Shown here: positions 8,220 through 17,909 of the stretch, one piece after another
How positions within the stretch are numbered: the stretch's first letter is position 1
Layout of the letters: each line of letters begins with the position of its first letter
NCBI RefSeq assembly: GCF_013839515.1
Contig: NZ_JACDNQ010000008.1
Location: forward strand, 1 to 50,472
Length of the DNA: 50,472 nucleotides
Source: Natronomonas salinimetallica
Lineage (GTDB): Archaea; Halobacteriota; Halobacteria; Halobacteriales; Haloarculaceae
Direction: 5' to 3'
Program-made: the position numbers and the translations under genes
The notes under the pieces: model-generated
Database searches by the model: none
Seen by the model: the letters and a program-made list of their open reading frames with translations, nothing else
What the model was told of the DNA's origin: nothing

Positions 8220-9001
8220 CGAAACATCAAAAACGGCTGGCCGTCCCGAAATCGTGGCCGGTCGAACGGAAAGAAGAGACCTACACGACGAAGGCCGCGG
8301 CCGGCCCACACGGCGAGGCGGGGGTTCCCCTGCTCATCGTCCTGCGGGACGTGCTCGGCTACGTCGACTCGAAGAAGGAAGCGCGCTACGCGCTCGGTCA
8401 GGACAGCGTCCTGGTCAACGGGAAGGCGATCTCCGACGAGCGCCAGCCGATCGGGATGTTCGACATCCTGGCGTTCAGAGAGCGAGAGGAGTACTACCGC
8501 GTCTTCCCCGACGAGGGGGGACGACTCTCGTTGACCCCGATCGACGCCGAGTCGGCGGGATCGAAACTCGGGAAGATCGTCGGCAAGACACAGGTGCCGG
8601 GTGGCGACACCCAGCTTGCGCTCCACGACGGCGAAACGCTGCTCGTCGAGGACGCGACGGCATACGACGGGAACGACTCGATCGTCGTCTCCAACGACAA
8701 CGAGGAGATCGTCGCCCACTTCGGCTACGAAGAGGGCGCACTCGTCACGGCCGTCAGCGGTGCCCACGCGGGCCGGATCGGTACGGTCGACGAGATTCAG
8801 GTTACACCTGGCTCCTCGCAGAACAACGTCCTCATCGAGGCCCGAGGCGGCGAGGGACGCTTCGAGACGGTCGAAGAGTACGTCGTCGTCATCGACGAGA
8901 ACTTCGTCGACGGCTCGGACGCGGAGTCCGAATCGGTCGACGAGGACGAGAGCGAATCGGACGACGGAGACGTCGACGCCGACGGAGGTGACGAGGAGTG
9001 A
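8216..9001 (+). CDS. rps4e: Small-subunit ribosomal protein eS4
   Basis: A 261-aa archaeal/eukaryotic-type eS4. It begins [15 protein letters not shown], followed by an S4-like RNA-binding fold ([20 protein letters not shown]), the S4e central domain ([15 protein letters not shown]) and a KOW region ([19 protein letters not shown]). The last 30 or so residues are almost purely acidic. The gene ends with a GTGA overlap into rpl5. Confidence 0.97.
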   Translation: MTKHQKRLAVPKSWPVERKEETYTTKAAAGPHGEAGVPLLIVLRDVLGYVDSKKEARYALGQDSVLVNGKAISDERQPIGMFDILAFREREEYYRVFPDEGGRLSLTPIDAESAGSKLGKIVGKTQVPGGDTQLALHDGETLLVEDATAYDGNDSIVVSNDNEEIVAHFGYEEGALVTAVSGAHAGRIGTVDEIQVTPGSSQNNVLIEARGGEGRFETVEEYVVVIDENFVDGSDAESESVDEDESESDDGDVDADGGDEE

Positions 9002-9540
9002 GCTCGGAATCCGACGCGGGCGAGCTTCACGAAATGCGCGAGCCGACCGTCGAAAAGGTCGTCGTCCACATGGCCGTCGGCCAGGGCGGTGAGCCGCTCG
9101 CACAGGGCGAGGAGATCCTCTCCGAGGTCGCGGGCCAACAGCCGGTTCGGACGACCGCCCAGCGAACGATCCAGGACTTCAACGTCCGCGAGGGCGATCC
9201 GATCGGCGCGAAGGTCACGCTGCGCGGCGACGACGCCGCGGCGTTTCTCGAGACGGCGCTGCCGCTCGCGGAGCTACACGAAGCGCAGTTCGACGAGACC
9301 GGCAACTTCAGCTTCGGTGTCGAAGAACACACCGACTTCCCGAGCCAGGAGTACGACCCCGAGATCGGTATCTTCGGGCTCGACGTGACGGTCAATCTGG
9401 TTCGGCCCGGCTACCGCATCAGCAAACGCGACAAGATGGCCCGGCCGATCCCGGCGAAACACCGCCTGACCGCCGAGGACGCGATCGCGTTCCTCGAATC
9501 GAACTTCGACGTCGACGTAACAGCGGAGGACACAGAATGA
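8998..9540 (+). CDS. rpl5: Large-subunit ribosomal protein uL5 (GTG start)
   Basis: A 180-aa uL5 that binds 5S rRNA and contacts the small subunit. The N-terminal [19 protein letters not shown], the [15 protein letters not shown] loop and the [18 protein letters not shown] region are diagnostic. GTG 8998 is the likely start because it follows a GACGGAGGTGACGAG ribosome-binding site and overlaps the rps4e stop. ATG 9034, twelve residues in, is the alternative. Confidence 0.96.
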   Translation: MSSESDAGELHEMREPTVEKVVVHMAVGQGGEPLAQGEEILSEVAGQQPVRTTAQRTIQDFNVREGDPIGAKVTLRGDDAAAFLETALPLAELHEAQFDETGNFSFGVEEHTDFPSQEYDPEIGIFGLDVTVNLVRPGYRISKRDKMARPIPAKHRLTAEDAIAFLESNFDVDVTAEDTE

Positions 9541-9710
9541 GCGAATCCGAACAACAGACGGGCGAGCAGGCCGCAAAGCGGACCGGCCAGCTCGAATCAT
9601 GCCAGCGCTGCGAGCGCGAGCAGGGACTCGTCGGCAAGTACGACATCTGGCTGTGCCGACAGTGCTTCCGCGAGATCGCTCGTGGTATGGGATTCAGGAA
9701 GTACAGCTAA
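9537..9710 (+). CDS. rps14: Small-subunit ribosomal protein uS14, zinc-binding form
   Basis: A 57-aa protein. Four cysteines (22, 25, 40, 43; SCQRC and LCRQC) form the zinc ribbon, followed by [14 protein letters not shown], the typical C-terminus of uS14/S29e. It is in the head of the small subunit. ATG 9537 overlaps the rpl5 stop and is preceded by a GCGGAGGACAC ribosome-binding site. The gene is followed by rps8 after two nt. Confidence 0.97.
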   Translation: MSESEQQTGEQAAKRTGQLESCQRCEREQGLVGKYDIWLCRQCFREIARGMGFRKYS

Positions 9711-9712
9711 TC

Positions 9713-10105
9713 ATGGCGGACAACGATCCACTGGCCAGCGCGCTGTCGGGGCTCGACAACGCCGAGAGCGTCGGCCATCTCGACCAGACGATACAGCCCG
9801 CCTCGAACGAAATCGGCTCCGTCCTCGAGGTCTTTTATGACCGCGGGTACATCGGCGGCTTCCAGTTCGTCGACGACGGCAAAGCCGGGCGATTCGAGGT
9901 CGAACTGAAAGGCGCTATCAACGAGTGTGGCACGGTCAAGCCCCGCTATGCAGCGGGTGCTGACGAGTTCGAGAAGTGGGAGAAACGGTTCCTCCCCGCC
10001 CGCGATTACGGGACGCTCATCGTCACGACCAGCCACGGCGTCATGAGCCACTACGAGGCCCGCGACCAGGGCGTCGGTGGACAGGTAATCGCCTACGTAT
10101 ACTGA
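9713..10105 (+). CDS. rps8: Small-subunit ribosomal protein uS8
   Basis: A 130-aa uS8 with the conserved N-terminal [15 protein letters not shown] and the C-terminal region [20 protein letters not shown], then GGQVIAYVY. It binds the central domain of 16S rRNA. The conserved start is at 9713. Confidence 0.98.
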   Translation: MADNDPLASALSGLDNAESVGHLDQTIQPASNEIGSVLEVFYDRGYIGGFQFVDDGKAGRFEVELKGAINECGTVKPRYAAGADEFEKWEKRFLPARDYGTLIVTTSHGVMSHYEARDQGVGGQVIAYVY

Positions 10106-10108
10106 ACA

Positions 10109-10678
10109 ATGAGACGAGAAATCCACATTCCGAACGAGGTCACGGCGACGATGGACCACCTCGAGTTGACCGTCGAGGGACCGCAGGGAAGCGTCACGCG
10201 ACGCCTCTGGTACCCGGACGTCTCGGTAACGATCGAGAGCGTTTCGACGGACTCGGAGGGCGACGACACCACGGAGACCGTCGTCATCGTCTCCGAGAAC
10301 GAGGACGCGAAGACGAACTCGACGGTCGGCACCTTCGAGAGCCACGTGACGAACATGATCCACGGCGTAACCGAGGGCTGGGAGTACGACATGGAAGCGT
10401 TCTACTCTCACTTCCCGATGCAGGTCTCCGTACAGGACGGAGCCGTCGTCATCGAGAACTTCCTCGGCGAGAAGGCACCGCGGCGGACGCCCGTCCGCGG
10501 CGATACCGAGGTGGCCGTCGACGGCGAGGAACTGACGATCAGCGGCCCGAACATCGAAGACGTCGGCCAGACGGCGGCCGACATCGAACAGCTGACGCGG
10601 GTCCCCGACAAGGACACCCGCGTCTTCCAGGACGGCGTCTACATCACGGGGATGCCGGACCGAGGTGAGGCCAAATGA
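10109..10678 (+). CDS. rpl6: Large-subunit ribosomal protein uL6
   Basis: A 189-aa uL6 made of two similar domains. The second carries [18 protein letters not shown], the archaeal counterpart of the L6 signature. It binds near the sarcin-ricin loop. The gene overlaps rpl32e (ATGA) with GAGGTGAGGCC just before. Confidence 0.97.
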   Translation: MRREIHIPNEVTATMDHLELTVEGPQGSVTRRLWYPDVSVTIESVSTDSEGDDTTETVVIVSENEDAKTNSTVGTFESHVTNMIHGVTEGWEYDMEAFYSHFPMQVSVQDGAVVIENFLGEKAPRRTPVRGDTEVAVDGEELTISGPNIEDVGQTAADIEQLTRVPDKDTRVFQDGVYITGMPDRGEAK

Positions 10679-11394
10679 GCAACGGGGAAACGGACGACGA
10701 GTACGAGGAACTGACCGACATCAGCGGCGTCGGCGACTCGAAAGCCGAGAGCCTCCGCGAGGCGGGCGTCGAGACCGTCGACGACATCCGGGAACGCTCA
10801 CAGTCGGAGCTCGCGGACATCGACGCGATCGGCAACGCGCTCGCCGCGCGGATCAAAGCCGACGTCGGCGACCTCGAGGTCGCAGCGGAGACCGAAGCCG
10901 AGGTCGAAGACGAGACGCCGGAGGAGGCCGAGGAGGCCACGGAGGACGTCGAGACCGAACTGCAGCCCCGCGGGCTGGCCGATAAGACCCCGGAGCTCTC
11001 CGAGGAGGAGGACGCGCTGCTCACACAGCGCAAGCGGGTCGGCAAACCGCAGTTCAACCGACAGGACTACCACAAGAAAAAGCGGACGCCAACGTCGTGG
11101 CGACGGCCCCGAGGTGGGCTCTCGAAGCAGCGACGCGGCGTCAAGGGCAAAGGCCCGAAAGTCGAGGCCGGCTACCGGACGCCCAAGGCGGTCCGCGGCC
11201 GCCACCCGAGCGGCTTCGAGGAGGTCCGCGTCGAGAACACGGACGACCTCGAGGGCGTCGACGGTGACCGCGAAGCGGTCCGAATCGGCTCGACGGTGGG
11301 CGGGCGAAAGCGCGAGCGGATCGAAGAACTCGCCGAGGAGGCGGGAATCCGCGTCCTCAACCCGACGTACGTCGAGCGGGAGGTCGAAGAATGA
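10675..11394 (+). CDS. rpl32e: Large-subunit ribosomal protein eL32 with N-terminal helix-hairpin-helix domain
   Basis: A 239-aa protein. Residues about 10-60 form a helix-hairpin-helix module ([20 protein letters not shown]), then comes an acidic linker (about 70-105), then the eL32 core ([20 protein letters not shown] through [20 protein letters not shown]). Methanogen and eukaryotic eL32 proteins lack the first module, while haloarchaeal ones commonly have it. The added domain resembles the nucleic-acid-binding HhH of RuvA/XPF. Its role on the ribosome is not known to me. Confidence 0.96.
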   Translation: MSNGETDDEYEELTDISGVGDSKAESLREAGVETVDDIRERSQSELADIDAIGNALAARIKADVGDLEVAAETEAEVEDETPEEAEEATEDVETELQPRGLADKTPELSEEEDALLTQRKRVGKPQFNRQDYHKKKRTPTSWRRPRGGLSKQRRGVKGKGPKVEAGYRTPKAVRGRHPSGFEEVRVENTDDLEGVDGDREAVRIGSTVGGRKRERIEELAEEAGIRVLNPTYVEREVEE

Positions 11395-11840
11395 CTGATC
11401 TGAAGGCACAAAAGCGGCTCGCGGCGGACATCCTCGACGTCGGGGAAAACCGTGTCCGGTTCGACCCGGACGCGCAGGCCGAGATCGCCGACGCGATCAC
11501 GCGCGACGACGTGCGCGAGTTGATCGATTCGGGGACCATCGAGGCCAAAACCGCGAAGGGGAACTCCCGCGGTCGAGCCCGGAAACGACAGAAGAAACGC
11601 GCCTACGGACACCAGAAGGGACACGGTTCCCGGAGGGGTAAATCCGGCGGGCGACAGAGCGACAAAGACGACTGGCGGAGCCGGATTCGCGCCCAGCGCC
11701 GCGAGCTGCGCGAGCTGCGCGACGCCGGCGAGATCGATAGAACGCAGTACCGCGAGCTGTACGATCAAGCCAGCGGCGGCGAGTTCGACAGCATCGCGGA
11801 CTTAAACCGATACATAACCGAAACCTACGGAGAACAATAA
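11391..11840 (+). CDS. rpl19e: Large-subunit ribosomal protein eL19
   Basis: A 149-aa eL19, a long helical protein absent from bacteria. The motifs [20 protein letters not shown] at the N-terminus and [20 protein letters not shown] in the middle are diagnostic. The last helix ([23 protein letters not shown]) contacts the small subunit. The stop overlaps the rpl18 ATG (TAATG). Confidence 0.98.
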   Translation: MTDLKAQKRLAADILDVGENRVRFDPDAQAEIADAITRDDVRELIDSGTIEAKTAKGNSRGRARKRQKKRAYGHQKGHGSRRGKSGGRQSDKDDWRSRIRAQRRELRELRDAGEIDRTQYRELYDQASGGEFDSIADLNRYITETYGEQ

Positions 11841-12394
11841 TGGCGACAGGACCACGATACACGGTGCCGATGCGGCGTCGCCGCGAGGCCCGAACGGACT
11901 ACCATCAGAGGTTGCGCCTGTTGAAATCCGGCAAACCACGCCTGGTCGCTCGCAAGAGCAACAACCACACCAGGGCGCAGCTGATCGTGACGGGCATCGA
12001 CGGCGACGAGACGGTGGTCGAGGCCACCTCGGCCGACCTCCCGGCGTTCGGCTGGGAGGCCCCGACGGGCAATCTGCCCGCAGCGTATTTGACCGGCTAT
12101 CTGGCCGGTCTGCGCGCGGTCGACGCCGGCCTCGAGGAGGCCGTCCTCGACATCGGACTCAACACCGCGACGCCCGGCAACAAGGTGTTCGCAGTACAGG
12201 AAGGTGCAATCGATGCGGGACTCGAGATCCCACACAACGAGGACGTCTTCGCCGACTGGCAACGGACTCGCGGGAGTCACATCGCCGACTACGCCGAGGG
12301 ACTCGACGACGGGCTCTACTCCGGCGGGTTCGATGCGACGGAGCTTCCGGCCCACTTTGATGAGGTGCGAGAGCGCTTGGAGGATGAACTATGA
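11840..12394 (+). CDS. rpl18: Large-subunit ribosomal protein uL18
   Basis: A 184-aa archaeal uL18 (5S rRNA-binding). The N-terminal [20 protein letters not shown] and the following [20 protein letters not shown] identify it. The C-terminal half contains the archaeal/eukaryotic extension. It overlaps rps5 by four nt, with a TTGGAGGATGAAC ribosome-binding site before the rps5 ATG. Confidence 0.98.
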   Translation: MATGPRYTVPMRRRREARTDYHQRLRLLKSGKPRLVARKSNNHTRAQLIVTGIDGDETVVEATSADLPAFGWEAPTGNLPAAYLTGYLAGLRAVDAGLEEAVLDIGLNTATPGNKVFAVQEGAIDAGLEIPHNEDVFADWQRTRGSHIADYAEGLDDGLYSGGFDATELPAHFDEVRERLEDEL

Positions 12395-13026
12395 GTAACG
12401 GATGGGAGCCGCGAACGCGGCTCGGACGGAAAGTAACGGACGGCGACATCTCCTCGATGCGTGAGGCCCTGCAGTCGGGGCTCCCGCTGAAGGAACCACA
12501 GATCATCGATCAGCTCCTCCCGGGGCTCGAAGACGAGGTATTGGACATCAACATGGTCCAGCGGATGACCGACTCCGGCCGCCGGGTGAAGTTCCGGTGT
12601 GTCGTCGTCGTGGGCAACCGCGACGGCTACGTCGGCTACGCGCAGGGCCGCGACGACCAGGTCGGCGGCGCGATCCAGAAGGCGATCGAGGTCGCAAAAC
12701 TGAACATCATCGACGTGCCGCTCGGCTCGGGGTCGTGGGAGGACCGCCCCGGCGGACGGAACTCACTGATGCGGCGGACGACCGGCAAAGCCGGCTCCGT
12801 CGAGGTCGAACTCGAACCCGCACCGCGTGGGCTCGGGCTCGCCGCGGCACCGACGGTTCGACACGTGCTCGAACTCGCTGGCGTCGAGGACGCCTGGACG
12901 AACTCCCACGGCAACACCCGGACGACGCTCAATCTGGCGAAGGCGACGTACAACGCCCTGCAGAACGCCTCGGAGTCGCGTACGCCCCAACACACCAGAC
13001 AGATCCGACAGGAGGCACGAGAATGA
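12391..13026 (+). CDS. rps5: Small-subunit ribosomal protein uS5
   Basis: A 211-aa uS5 with the double-stranded-RNA-binding-like N-terminal domain ([20 protein letters not shown], then [20 protein letters not shown]) and the C-terminal domain containing [20 protein letters not shown]. It affects decoding accuracy and helicase activity at the mRNA entry site. It overlaps rpl30 by four nt. Confidence 0.98.
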   Translation: MSNGWEPRTRLGRKVTDGDISSMREALQSGLPLKEPQIIDQLLPGLEDEVLDINMVQRMTDSGRRVKFRCVVVVGNRDGYVGYAQGRDDQVGGAIQKAIEVAKLNIIDVPLGSGSWEDRPGGRNSLMRRTTGKAGSVEVELEPAPRGLGLAAAPTVRHVLELAGVEDAWTNSHGNTRTTLNLAKATYNALQNASESRTPQHTRQIRQEARE

Positions 13027-13487
13027 AAGCGATCGTCCAACTGCGCGGTGAGGTCAACCAGAGCGGTGCCGTCCGTGACACGCTTGGCATGCTCAACCTC
13101 CACCGCGTCAACCACGCGACGCTCGTCCCGGAGACGGACACCTACGGCGGTATGGTGACGAAGGTCAACGACTGGGTCGCCCACGGCGAGCCATCGGTCG
13201 AGACTGTCGAGTTGCTTCTTGAGACCCGTGGCGAGCCGGCGAAAGGCGACGCCGACATCGACGACGAGTGGGTTTCGGAGCACACCGACTACGACGACGT
13301 CGCGGCGTTGGCCGAGGCGCTCGTCGCCGAGGAGACGACGCTCAAAGCGGAGGGGCTCGCCCCGACGCTGCGTCTGCACCCGCCGCGAGGCGGTCACGAC
13401 GGAATCAAGCACTCGGCGAAAGAAGGCGGTCAACTCGGTGTACACACGACAGAGGAGATCGACGAACTGTTGGAGGCGATGCGATAA
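13023..13487 (+). CDS. rpl30: Large-subunit ribosomal protein uL30
   Basis: A 154-aa archaeal uL30, longer than the bacterial form as usual. It starts [20 protein letters not shown], followed by [18 protein letters not shown]. The C-terminal [20 protein letters not shown] is the archaeal signature. A CAGGAGGCACGA ribosome-binding site precedes ATG 13023. The stop overlaps the rpl15 ATG. Confidence 0.97.
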   Translation: MKAIVQLRGEVNQSGAVRDTLGMLNLHRVNHATLVPETDTYGGMVTKVNDWVAHGEPSVETVELLLETRGEPAKGDADIDDEWVSEHTDYDDVAALAEALVAEETTLKAEGLAPTLRLHPPRGGHDGIKHSAKEGGQLGVHTTEEIDELLEAMR

Positions 13488-13987
13488 TGACGTCGAAGAA
13501 ACGACGACAGCGCGGCTCCCGAACGCACGGCGGCGGCACGCACAAAAACCGGCGTGGGGCCGGTCACCGCGGCGGACGCGGGCGTGCGGGTCGCGACAAA
13601 CACGAATTCCACAACTACGAACCGCTCGGGAAATCCGGCTTCAAGCGCCCACAGAAGACCCGACGCGATATCGAGACGGTCAACCTCCGCGAGCTCGACG
13701 AGGACGTTCCGGTCCTCGTCGCCGATGGCGTCGCCGAGGAGTCCGGAGACGGCTACGCGCTCGATGCTCGCGACCTCGTCGATGACGGCCACGAAGCGGA
13801 CGTGGTGAAGGTCCTCGGCGCAGGCCAGGTGTACAACGAACTCGAGGTCGTCGCCGACGCGTTCTCCGAGAGCGCTACGGAGGCCCTCGAGGCGGCCGGC
13901 GGCGAGGCCGTCCTCTCGGCGCGCGGTGAGGAACTCGAAGCCGAAGCCGAAAAAGACACAACCGACGAGGAGAACGAGGAAGCGTAA
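13487..13987 (+). CDS. rpl15: Large-subunit ribosomal protein uL15
   Basis: A 166-aa uL15. The Gly/Arg/His-rich N-terminus (RTHGGGTHKNRRGAGHRGGR) threads into 23S rRNA, and the C-terminal globular domain contains VVKVLGAGQVYNELEVVADA. The tail is acidic. It abuts secY with no gap, the classical spc-operon junction linking ribosome and translocon production. Confidence 0.97.
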   Translation: MTSKKRRQRGSRTHGGGTHKNRRGAGHRGGRGRAGRDKHEFHNYEPLGKSGFKRPQKTRRDIETVNLRELDEDVPVLVADGVAEESGDGYALDARDLVDDGHEADVVKVLGAGQVYNELEVVADAFSESATEALEAAGGEAVLSARGEELEAEAEKDTTDEENEEA

Positions 13988-15466
13988 ATGAGCTGGAAGG
14001 AGGCCGCCGAACCGGTACTCACGCGGCTGCCCGCAGTCGAACGGCCGACCAAACACGTCCCGTTCAAGCGAAAGCTCGGCTGGACTGCGGGCGTGCTCGT
14101 GCTGTATTTTTTCCTGACGAACGTCGGGATATACGGCCTCGGGCAGAACTCGGACATCTTCGGACAGTTCCGGACGATCCTCGCGGGCGCACAGGGATCG
14201 ATACTACAGGTCGGGATCGGCCCGATCGTCACGGCATCGATCGTGTTACAGCTGCTCGGCGGGGCGGACCTGCTGGGGCTAAATACGGAGGAGAATCCCC
14301 GAGATCAGGCGATCTACCAGGGCCTCCAGAAACTGCTCGTCATCGTCATGACGACGCTGACTGCCCTACCGATGGTGTTCGCCGGCTTCCTTCAACCCAG
14401 TACCCAGATCGCCAACTCCCTCGGGATCTCGACGTCCGCGCTGGGGTGGATCATGTTCGCCCAGATCTTCGTCGGCGGCATGTTGATCCTCTATATGGAC
14501 GAGATCATCTCGAAGTGGGGCGTCGGCTCCGGTATTGGGCTGTTCATCATCGCCGGCGTGAGCCAGCGGCTCATCGGCGGACTCTTCGCTTGGAGCGCGC
14601 TTGGGGCCGGATACGTCGGCTTCTTCCCGCGGTGGTATGGGATCCTCACCGGCGACGTCGAGATGGGACCCGTGTTGACACGGACTGGTCTGTTCGACCT
14701 GTTCTTGGGTCCCGGCGAGTTGCTCGCGTTGATCACGACGCTTCTCATCTTCGGGGTCGTCGTCTACGCCGAGTCCGTCCGGGTCGAGATCCCGCTTAGC
14801 CACGCCCGCGTGAAGGGTGCTCGCGGTCGTTTCCCCGTGAAACTCATCTACGCGAGCGTCCTGCCGATGATCCTCGTTCGCGCGTTGCAGGCGAACGTTC
14901 AGTTCCTCGGTCGCATCCTCAACGCCCAGTGGGCGGGGATGCCGGCGTGGGTGGGTGATTATGCTGGGACCGAAGGGGGCTTCGCCGAACCGACCGGCGG
15001 CCTCTTTTATTATCTCGCGCCGATCTACTCGCCCCAAGACTGGATGTGGTGGCTCGGCGAGACGGCCGCCGCACCCTGGAAGATCATGCTCCGTGTCGGC
15101 GTCGACCTGACGTTCATGATCGTCGGCGGCGCCGTCTTCGCCATCTTCTGGGTCGAGACGACCGACATGGGTCCGCGCGCGACCGCGAGACAGATCCAGA
15201 ACTCGGGGATGCAGATCCCCGGATTCCGACAATCGCCAGGCGTCACCGAAAAGGTACTCGAACGCTACATCCCGCAGGTCACCGTCATCGGCGGTGCCCT
15301 GGTCGGGATACTCGCCGTCATGGCGAACATGCTCGGGACGATCGGACAGGTGAGCGGGACCGGACTTCTGCTCACCGTCTCTATCACGTACAAACTCTAC
15401 GAGGAGATCGCAGAGGAGCAGATGATGGAGATGCACCCGATGATGCGCCAGATGTTCGGAGATTAG
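13988..15466 (+). CDS. secY: Preprotein translocase subunit SecY
   Basis: A 492-aa protein-conducting channel subunit, the archaeal Sec61-alpha homologue, with about ten membrane helices. The first helix (GWTAGVLVLYFFLTNVGIYG, about residues 36-55) is followed by the plug-region GQNSDIFGQFRTILAGAQGS. The cytosolic loop contains SVRVEIPLSHARVKGARGRF. The C-terminal TGLLLTVSITYKLYEEIAEE is typical of archaeal SecY. It is the last gene of the operon and is followed directly by a hairpin and an abrupt change to accessory DNA. Confidence 0.98.
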   Translation: MSWKEAAEPVLTRLPAVERPTKHVPFKRKLGWTAGVLVLYFFLTNVGIYGLGQNSDIFGQFRTILAGAQGSILQVGIGPIVTASIVLQLLGGADLLGLNTEENPRDQAIYQGLQKLLVIVMTTLTALPMVFAGFLQPSTQIANSLGISTSALGWIMFAQIFVGGMLILYMDEIISKWGVGSGIGLFIIAGVSQRLIGGLFAWSALGAGYVGFFPRWYGILTGDVEMGPVLTRTGLFDLFLGPGELLALITTLLIFGVVVYAESVRVEIPLSHARVKGARGRFPVKLIYASVLPMILVRALQANVQFLGRILNAQWAGMPAWVGDYAGTEGGFAEPTGGLFYYLAPIYSPQDWMWWLGETAAAPWKIMLRVGVDLTFMIVGGAVFAIFWVETTDMGPRATARQIQNSGMQIPGFRQSPGVTEKVLERYIPQVTVIGGALVGILAVMANMLGTIGQVSGTGLLLTVSITYKLYEEIAEEQMMEMHPMMRQMFGD

Positions 15467-15500
15467 GGGTCACATTGTGTCCCCAGCGTTTATTTATTGA
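15466..15500 (+). terminator. Hairpin plus T-rich tract after secY
   Basis: GGGG-T-CAC pairs with GTG-T-CCCC (15466-15484), followed by GTTTATTTATT. It starts on the last base of the secY stop codon and probably ends the operon transcript. Archaeal termination relies mainly on the T-rich run. Confidence 0.45.
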
Positions 15501-16299
15501 GTTCCACGAGGAAAACCTCTACTTCGGGAGGGGACTCATCATCGAGGTACAGCACAAACAACACAGTGAGGACATCGAGGGGACGACCCACGATTATCTC
15601 TCGACAGGGTACTCGGTCGTGTGGTTGACTCCCGACGACTTCAACGACGAGCAGCTGGACTACGACATCGTCGACGACGCGTTCCGAGCCGAAGATGGAC
15701 GCGCCTACAGCATCCGTGAGCACGATCCGTGGGAGTTTGAGACGCGCGTCGAAGCAAATCTCGAGGGGGAGCCGCCGTCCAGAAAATGCTACCCCTATGC
15801 AGAAACAGGAAGCCACGATTGGCGGCGAATCCCGAGCTACGCACATCCAGAGGGATACGAATACGAGTTCTGCCGGGGGTGTAGCTCACGCCGCCAGTAC
15901 GATCAAACGCTCACTCGGTTCGTATACGACTACGAGGGGGTCCTCGCACCAGAAGTTAGAATCGACGAACTCCGGGACGCGATTATCATACACCACGAAG
16001 TGGCGGACGACTTTGAGGGGTGGTTAGAAACGAAGCGACTCAGCCCCGATCCCACGCTCGAGACTGTTCTGGTGAACCGTGTTGACGTCGCGCCGTGTCG
16101 CGGACCACGAGGCGTTCACGAGTGGGACCGGAAGGAAGTCATCGAGAGAGGGTACGACGACCGCGTTGATGTCGCGCTCTGGGAGTGCCGGTACTGTCCC
16201 GTTCACCTCCTTATGAACCATACCGGTGCTGGAGAGACGGCGTCAGCAACTCCGGACCAACTACTCGACGCGTGGACAGCAACCGATGGAGGGCGGTAA
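15475..16299 (+). pseudogene. 5'-truncated CoiA-like nuclease with two zinc-finger motifs
   Basis: An open frame continues out of secY with no good ATG; only a TTG at 15475 could start it, giving 274 aa, so it is probably a 3' fragment. The region GRGLIIEVQHKQHSEDIEGT plus THDYLSTGYSVVWL resembles the nuclease core of competence protein CoiA (PD-(D/E)XK type, E-x-Q followed by S and a Y..GY.V.W strand). Two C-x8-H-x-W ... C-x2-C units (CYPYAETGSHDW...FCRGC and CRGPRGVHEW...ECRYC) look like zinc fingers. It ends two nt before the next gene, with which it probably formed an operon. The family call rests on motif resemblance only. Confidence 0.5.
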
Positions 16300-16301
16300 C
16301 A

Positions 16302-16622
16302 ATGGGTCGCACGAACCCAACCTACCGAGATGCGCTGCGGGCAATCGAAGAGCGTTGGGCGGCGTTCCGGCGGGCACTACGGCGTCGCGACCAGCCACGG
16401 TTCGACCGGTTGTTCGAGTACGCCCGCGATCACGCCGACGCGAGCGGGCTGTTGAACCACCAGAATCCGCTCTTGCCGGCGCTGTTCAGTATCGATCTCG
16501 AACAGGAGGCACGCCTCAACGACCACGAAGAGCGCCTCAAGGACCTTGAGCAACGGCTTTCTGAAACTGTGACCGAACAACAGCAATCGTCCGCCGAAGG
16601 TGACACAGGTGATGCGGAATGA
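16302..16622 (+). CDS. Small haloarchaeal protein of unknown function, helical with coiled-coil end
   Basis: A 106-aa protein beginning MGRTNPTYRDALRAIEERWA, which I recognise as a recurring haloarchaeal family without a known function. It has an Arg-rich amphipathic segment (FRRALRRRDQPRFDRLFEYA), a central region that includes LNHQNPLLPALFSIDLEQEA, and a heptad-like C-terminus (LNDHEERLKDLEQRLSETVT). The coding sequence looks intact. It lies two nt after the CoiA-like fragment and overlaps the exonuclease start by four nt (ATGA), so the three genes were translated together. Confidence 0.65.
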   Translation: MGRTNPTYRDALRAIEERWAAFRRALRRRDQPRFDRLFEYARDHADASGLLNHQNPLLPALFSIDLEQEARLNDHEERLKDLEQRLSETVTEQQQSSAEGDTGDAE

Positions 16623-17372
16623 CGGGGCTGACGACGATCGCTTTCGATATCGAAACGACGGGATTTCAGACTGGTGATGAACTCACAGTAGTTGGGTTCG
16701 ACTCGGCGGTCTCGTCGCGAGTGTTTCTTCATACCGGAACGGCATCACAAACAGGCCTCGCAAATCGGCTCAACGACGCCCTCCAGACACCGGTACAGCT
16801 CTCATACTGACGGACAAAAGAATGTACACACGACGCACGAGGATCACGCCGTTCGACGGAGCGAACGGCGGACCACTCGTGAGTCGGTTTTATTTGATTT
16901 CGTCCACCAGTATCACTCCACGACAGCGAACAGGAACTCTTGAACGAACTGGCAACGTTTGTCACATCGACACTCACCCAACGTGATGCAAAGCTCGTTG
17001 CGTACAACGGTGAGCGGTGGAACGGAGAATTCGACCTCCCGTTCCTTCGCACACGGCTCTGTACGCACGGACTCGAGTGGCCTTTTGGCACGTTGCCATA
17101 CGTCGACGTAATGGACGTTCGAGACACGCTTCAATACGAGTGAAGACACCCTGAGTGGCGTCTACGAGGAACTGATCGGCGCCGGATTGAACGATCTGGA
17201 CCCATTTACCGACAGTAGCAAGGCAGTCACCGCATGGAAGGAGGGTGCCTACGAGCCACTCATCACTCACAACGTCGCCGATATCCGACGGACTCGAGCG
17301 TTGATGGAGCTTGCAGAACGGTATTGCTCAAAGTCAGATTTCTCTATGAAGTCGCTGGAGCCTATCGCTTGA
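16619..17372 (+). pseudogene. DEDD-type 3'-5' exonuclease / RNase H-like protein, interrupted by a MITE and a frameshift
   Basis: The N-terminal piece (16619-16801) carries the exonuclease motif I, TTIAFDIETTGFQTGDELTV. A 114-bp MITE then introduces stop codons. Coding sequence resumes at 16919 in another frame: HDSEQELLNELATFVTS, then AYNGERWNGEFDLPFLRTRL, which is the motif II region with N and D. At about 17124 a one-base shift occurs: LQYE-stop in one frame, RFNTSEDTLSGVYEELIGAG in the next. The last piece has motif III-like ITHNVADIRRTRALMELAER and ends at 17372. Removing the MITE and one CTC target copy restores the reading frame at the first break. Confidence 0.75.
16802..16915 (+). 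mobile_element. MITE, 114 bp, copy 1 (inside the exonuclease gene)
   Basis: The ends are TCATACTGACGGACAAA and, inverted, TGATACTGGTGGACGAAA. The flanking target duplication is CTC (16799-16801 and 16916-16918). The centre is a perfect 9-bp inverted repeat, CGCCGTTCG/CGAACGGCG, and the entire element can fold back on itself. There is no coding capacity. A 114-bp copy with five substitutions is at 43592-43705. Confidence 0.9.
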
Positions 17373-17423
17373 AGAAATCGTTTCCCAGTGGGGGTTCGTG
17401 GAGGGAAGCACTCGGATTGGTTC

Positions 17424-17906
17424 CTACGGCGGGTTACGACCTGCGTTGAGTGGTTCATACGAGTCCGCATGGTAGGCGACCCGCCAGAGTTTAAGAACCG
17501 CGCGGGTGACCAATTCTTCGGGAGATTGTGCGATACAGGACGCTTTGACCTCGTCTGGGTCAGAACTCGAATTTGGTGGTGGGTGGTAATGTTCTAATCC
17601 GGAGACATGGATGTGGTCACCTGCGTGTGGGTGCTTCCCCCAGCGCAGATTCACCCCTTCCGAGTCCGTGTAATGGAACTTGTAATCATCTCGTGTCGTC
17701 CACTGGATGTCGATTCGGGCGTCATCGGCCGCACACAGTCCGTCGTCAAGCACAACTTCGAGGACGGATGGATGGAGGTAGTTGTCGAGTTCAGCTGTTG
17801 CGAGCGGTTCCATCTCCTCGACGACGTCACGAATCGTCAGTAGCGCCGGTCGATCCGTAGCTCCCCGAAGAGTATGGGTTTCTACTTGATCAGGAGAATC
17901 CCGCAT
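17424..17906 (-). CDS. TumE-like putative toxin of a toxin-antitoxin pair
   Basis: A 160-aa protein with ARIDIQWTTRDDYKFHYTDS, LRWGKHPHAGDHIHV and HYHPPP, the histidine-rich core I associate with TumE/DUF6516-type proteins of archaeal toxin-antitoxin loci. The C-terminal helix (EELVTRAVLKLWRVAYHADS) also fits that group. It begins three nt after the stop of the upstream HTH gene, so the two are one operon. The toxin activity is inferred from family resemblance and pairing; a non-toxic partner role is possible. Confidence 0.5.
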   Translation of the reverse strand: MRDSPDQVETHTLRGATDRPALLTIRDVVEEMEPLATAELDNYLHPSVLEVVLDDGLCAADDARIDIQWTTRDDYKFHYTDSEGVNLRWGKHPHAGDHIHVSGLEHYHPPPNSSSDPDEVKASCIAQSPEELVTRAVLKLWRVAYHADSYEPLNAGRNPP

Positions 17907-17909
17907 TAC

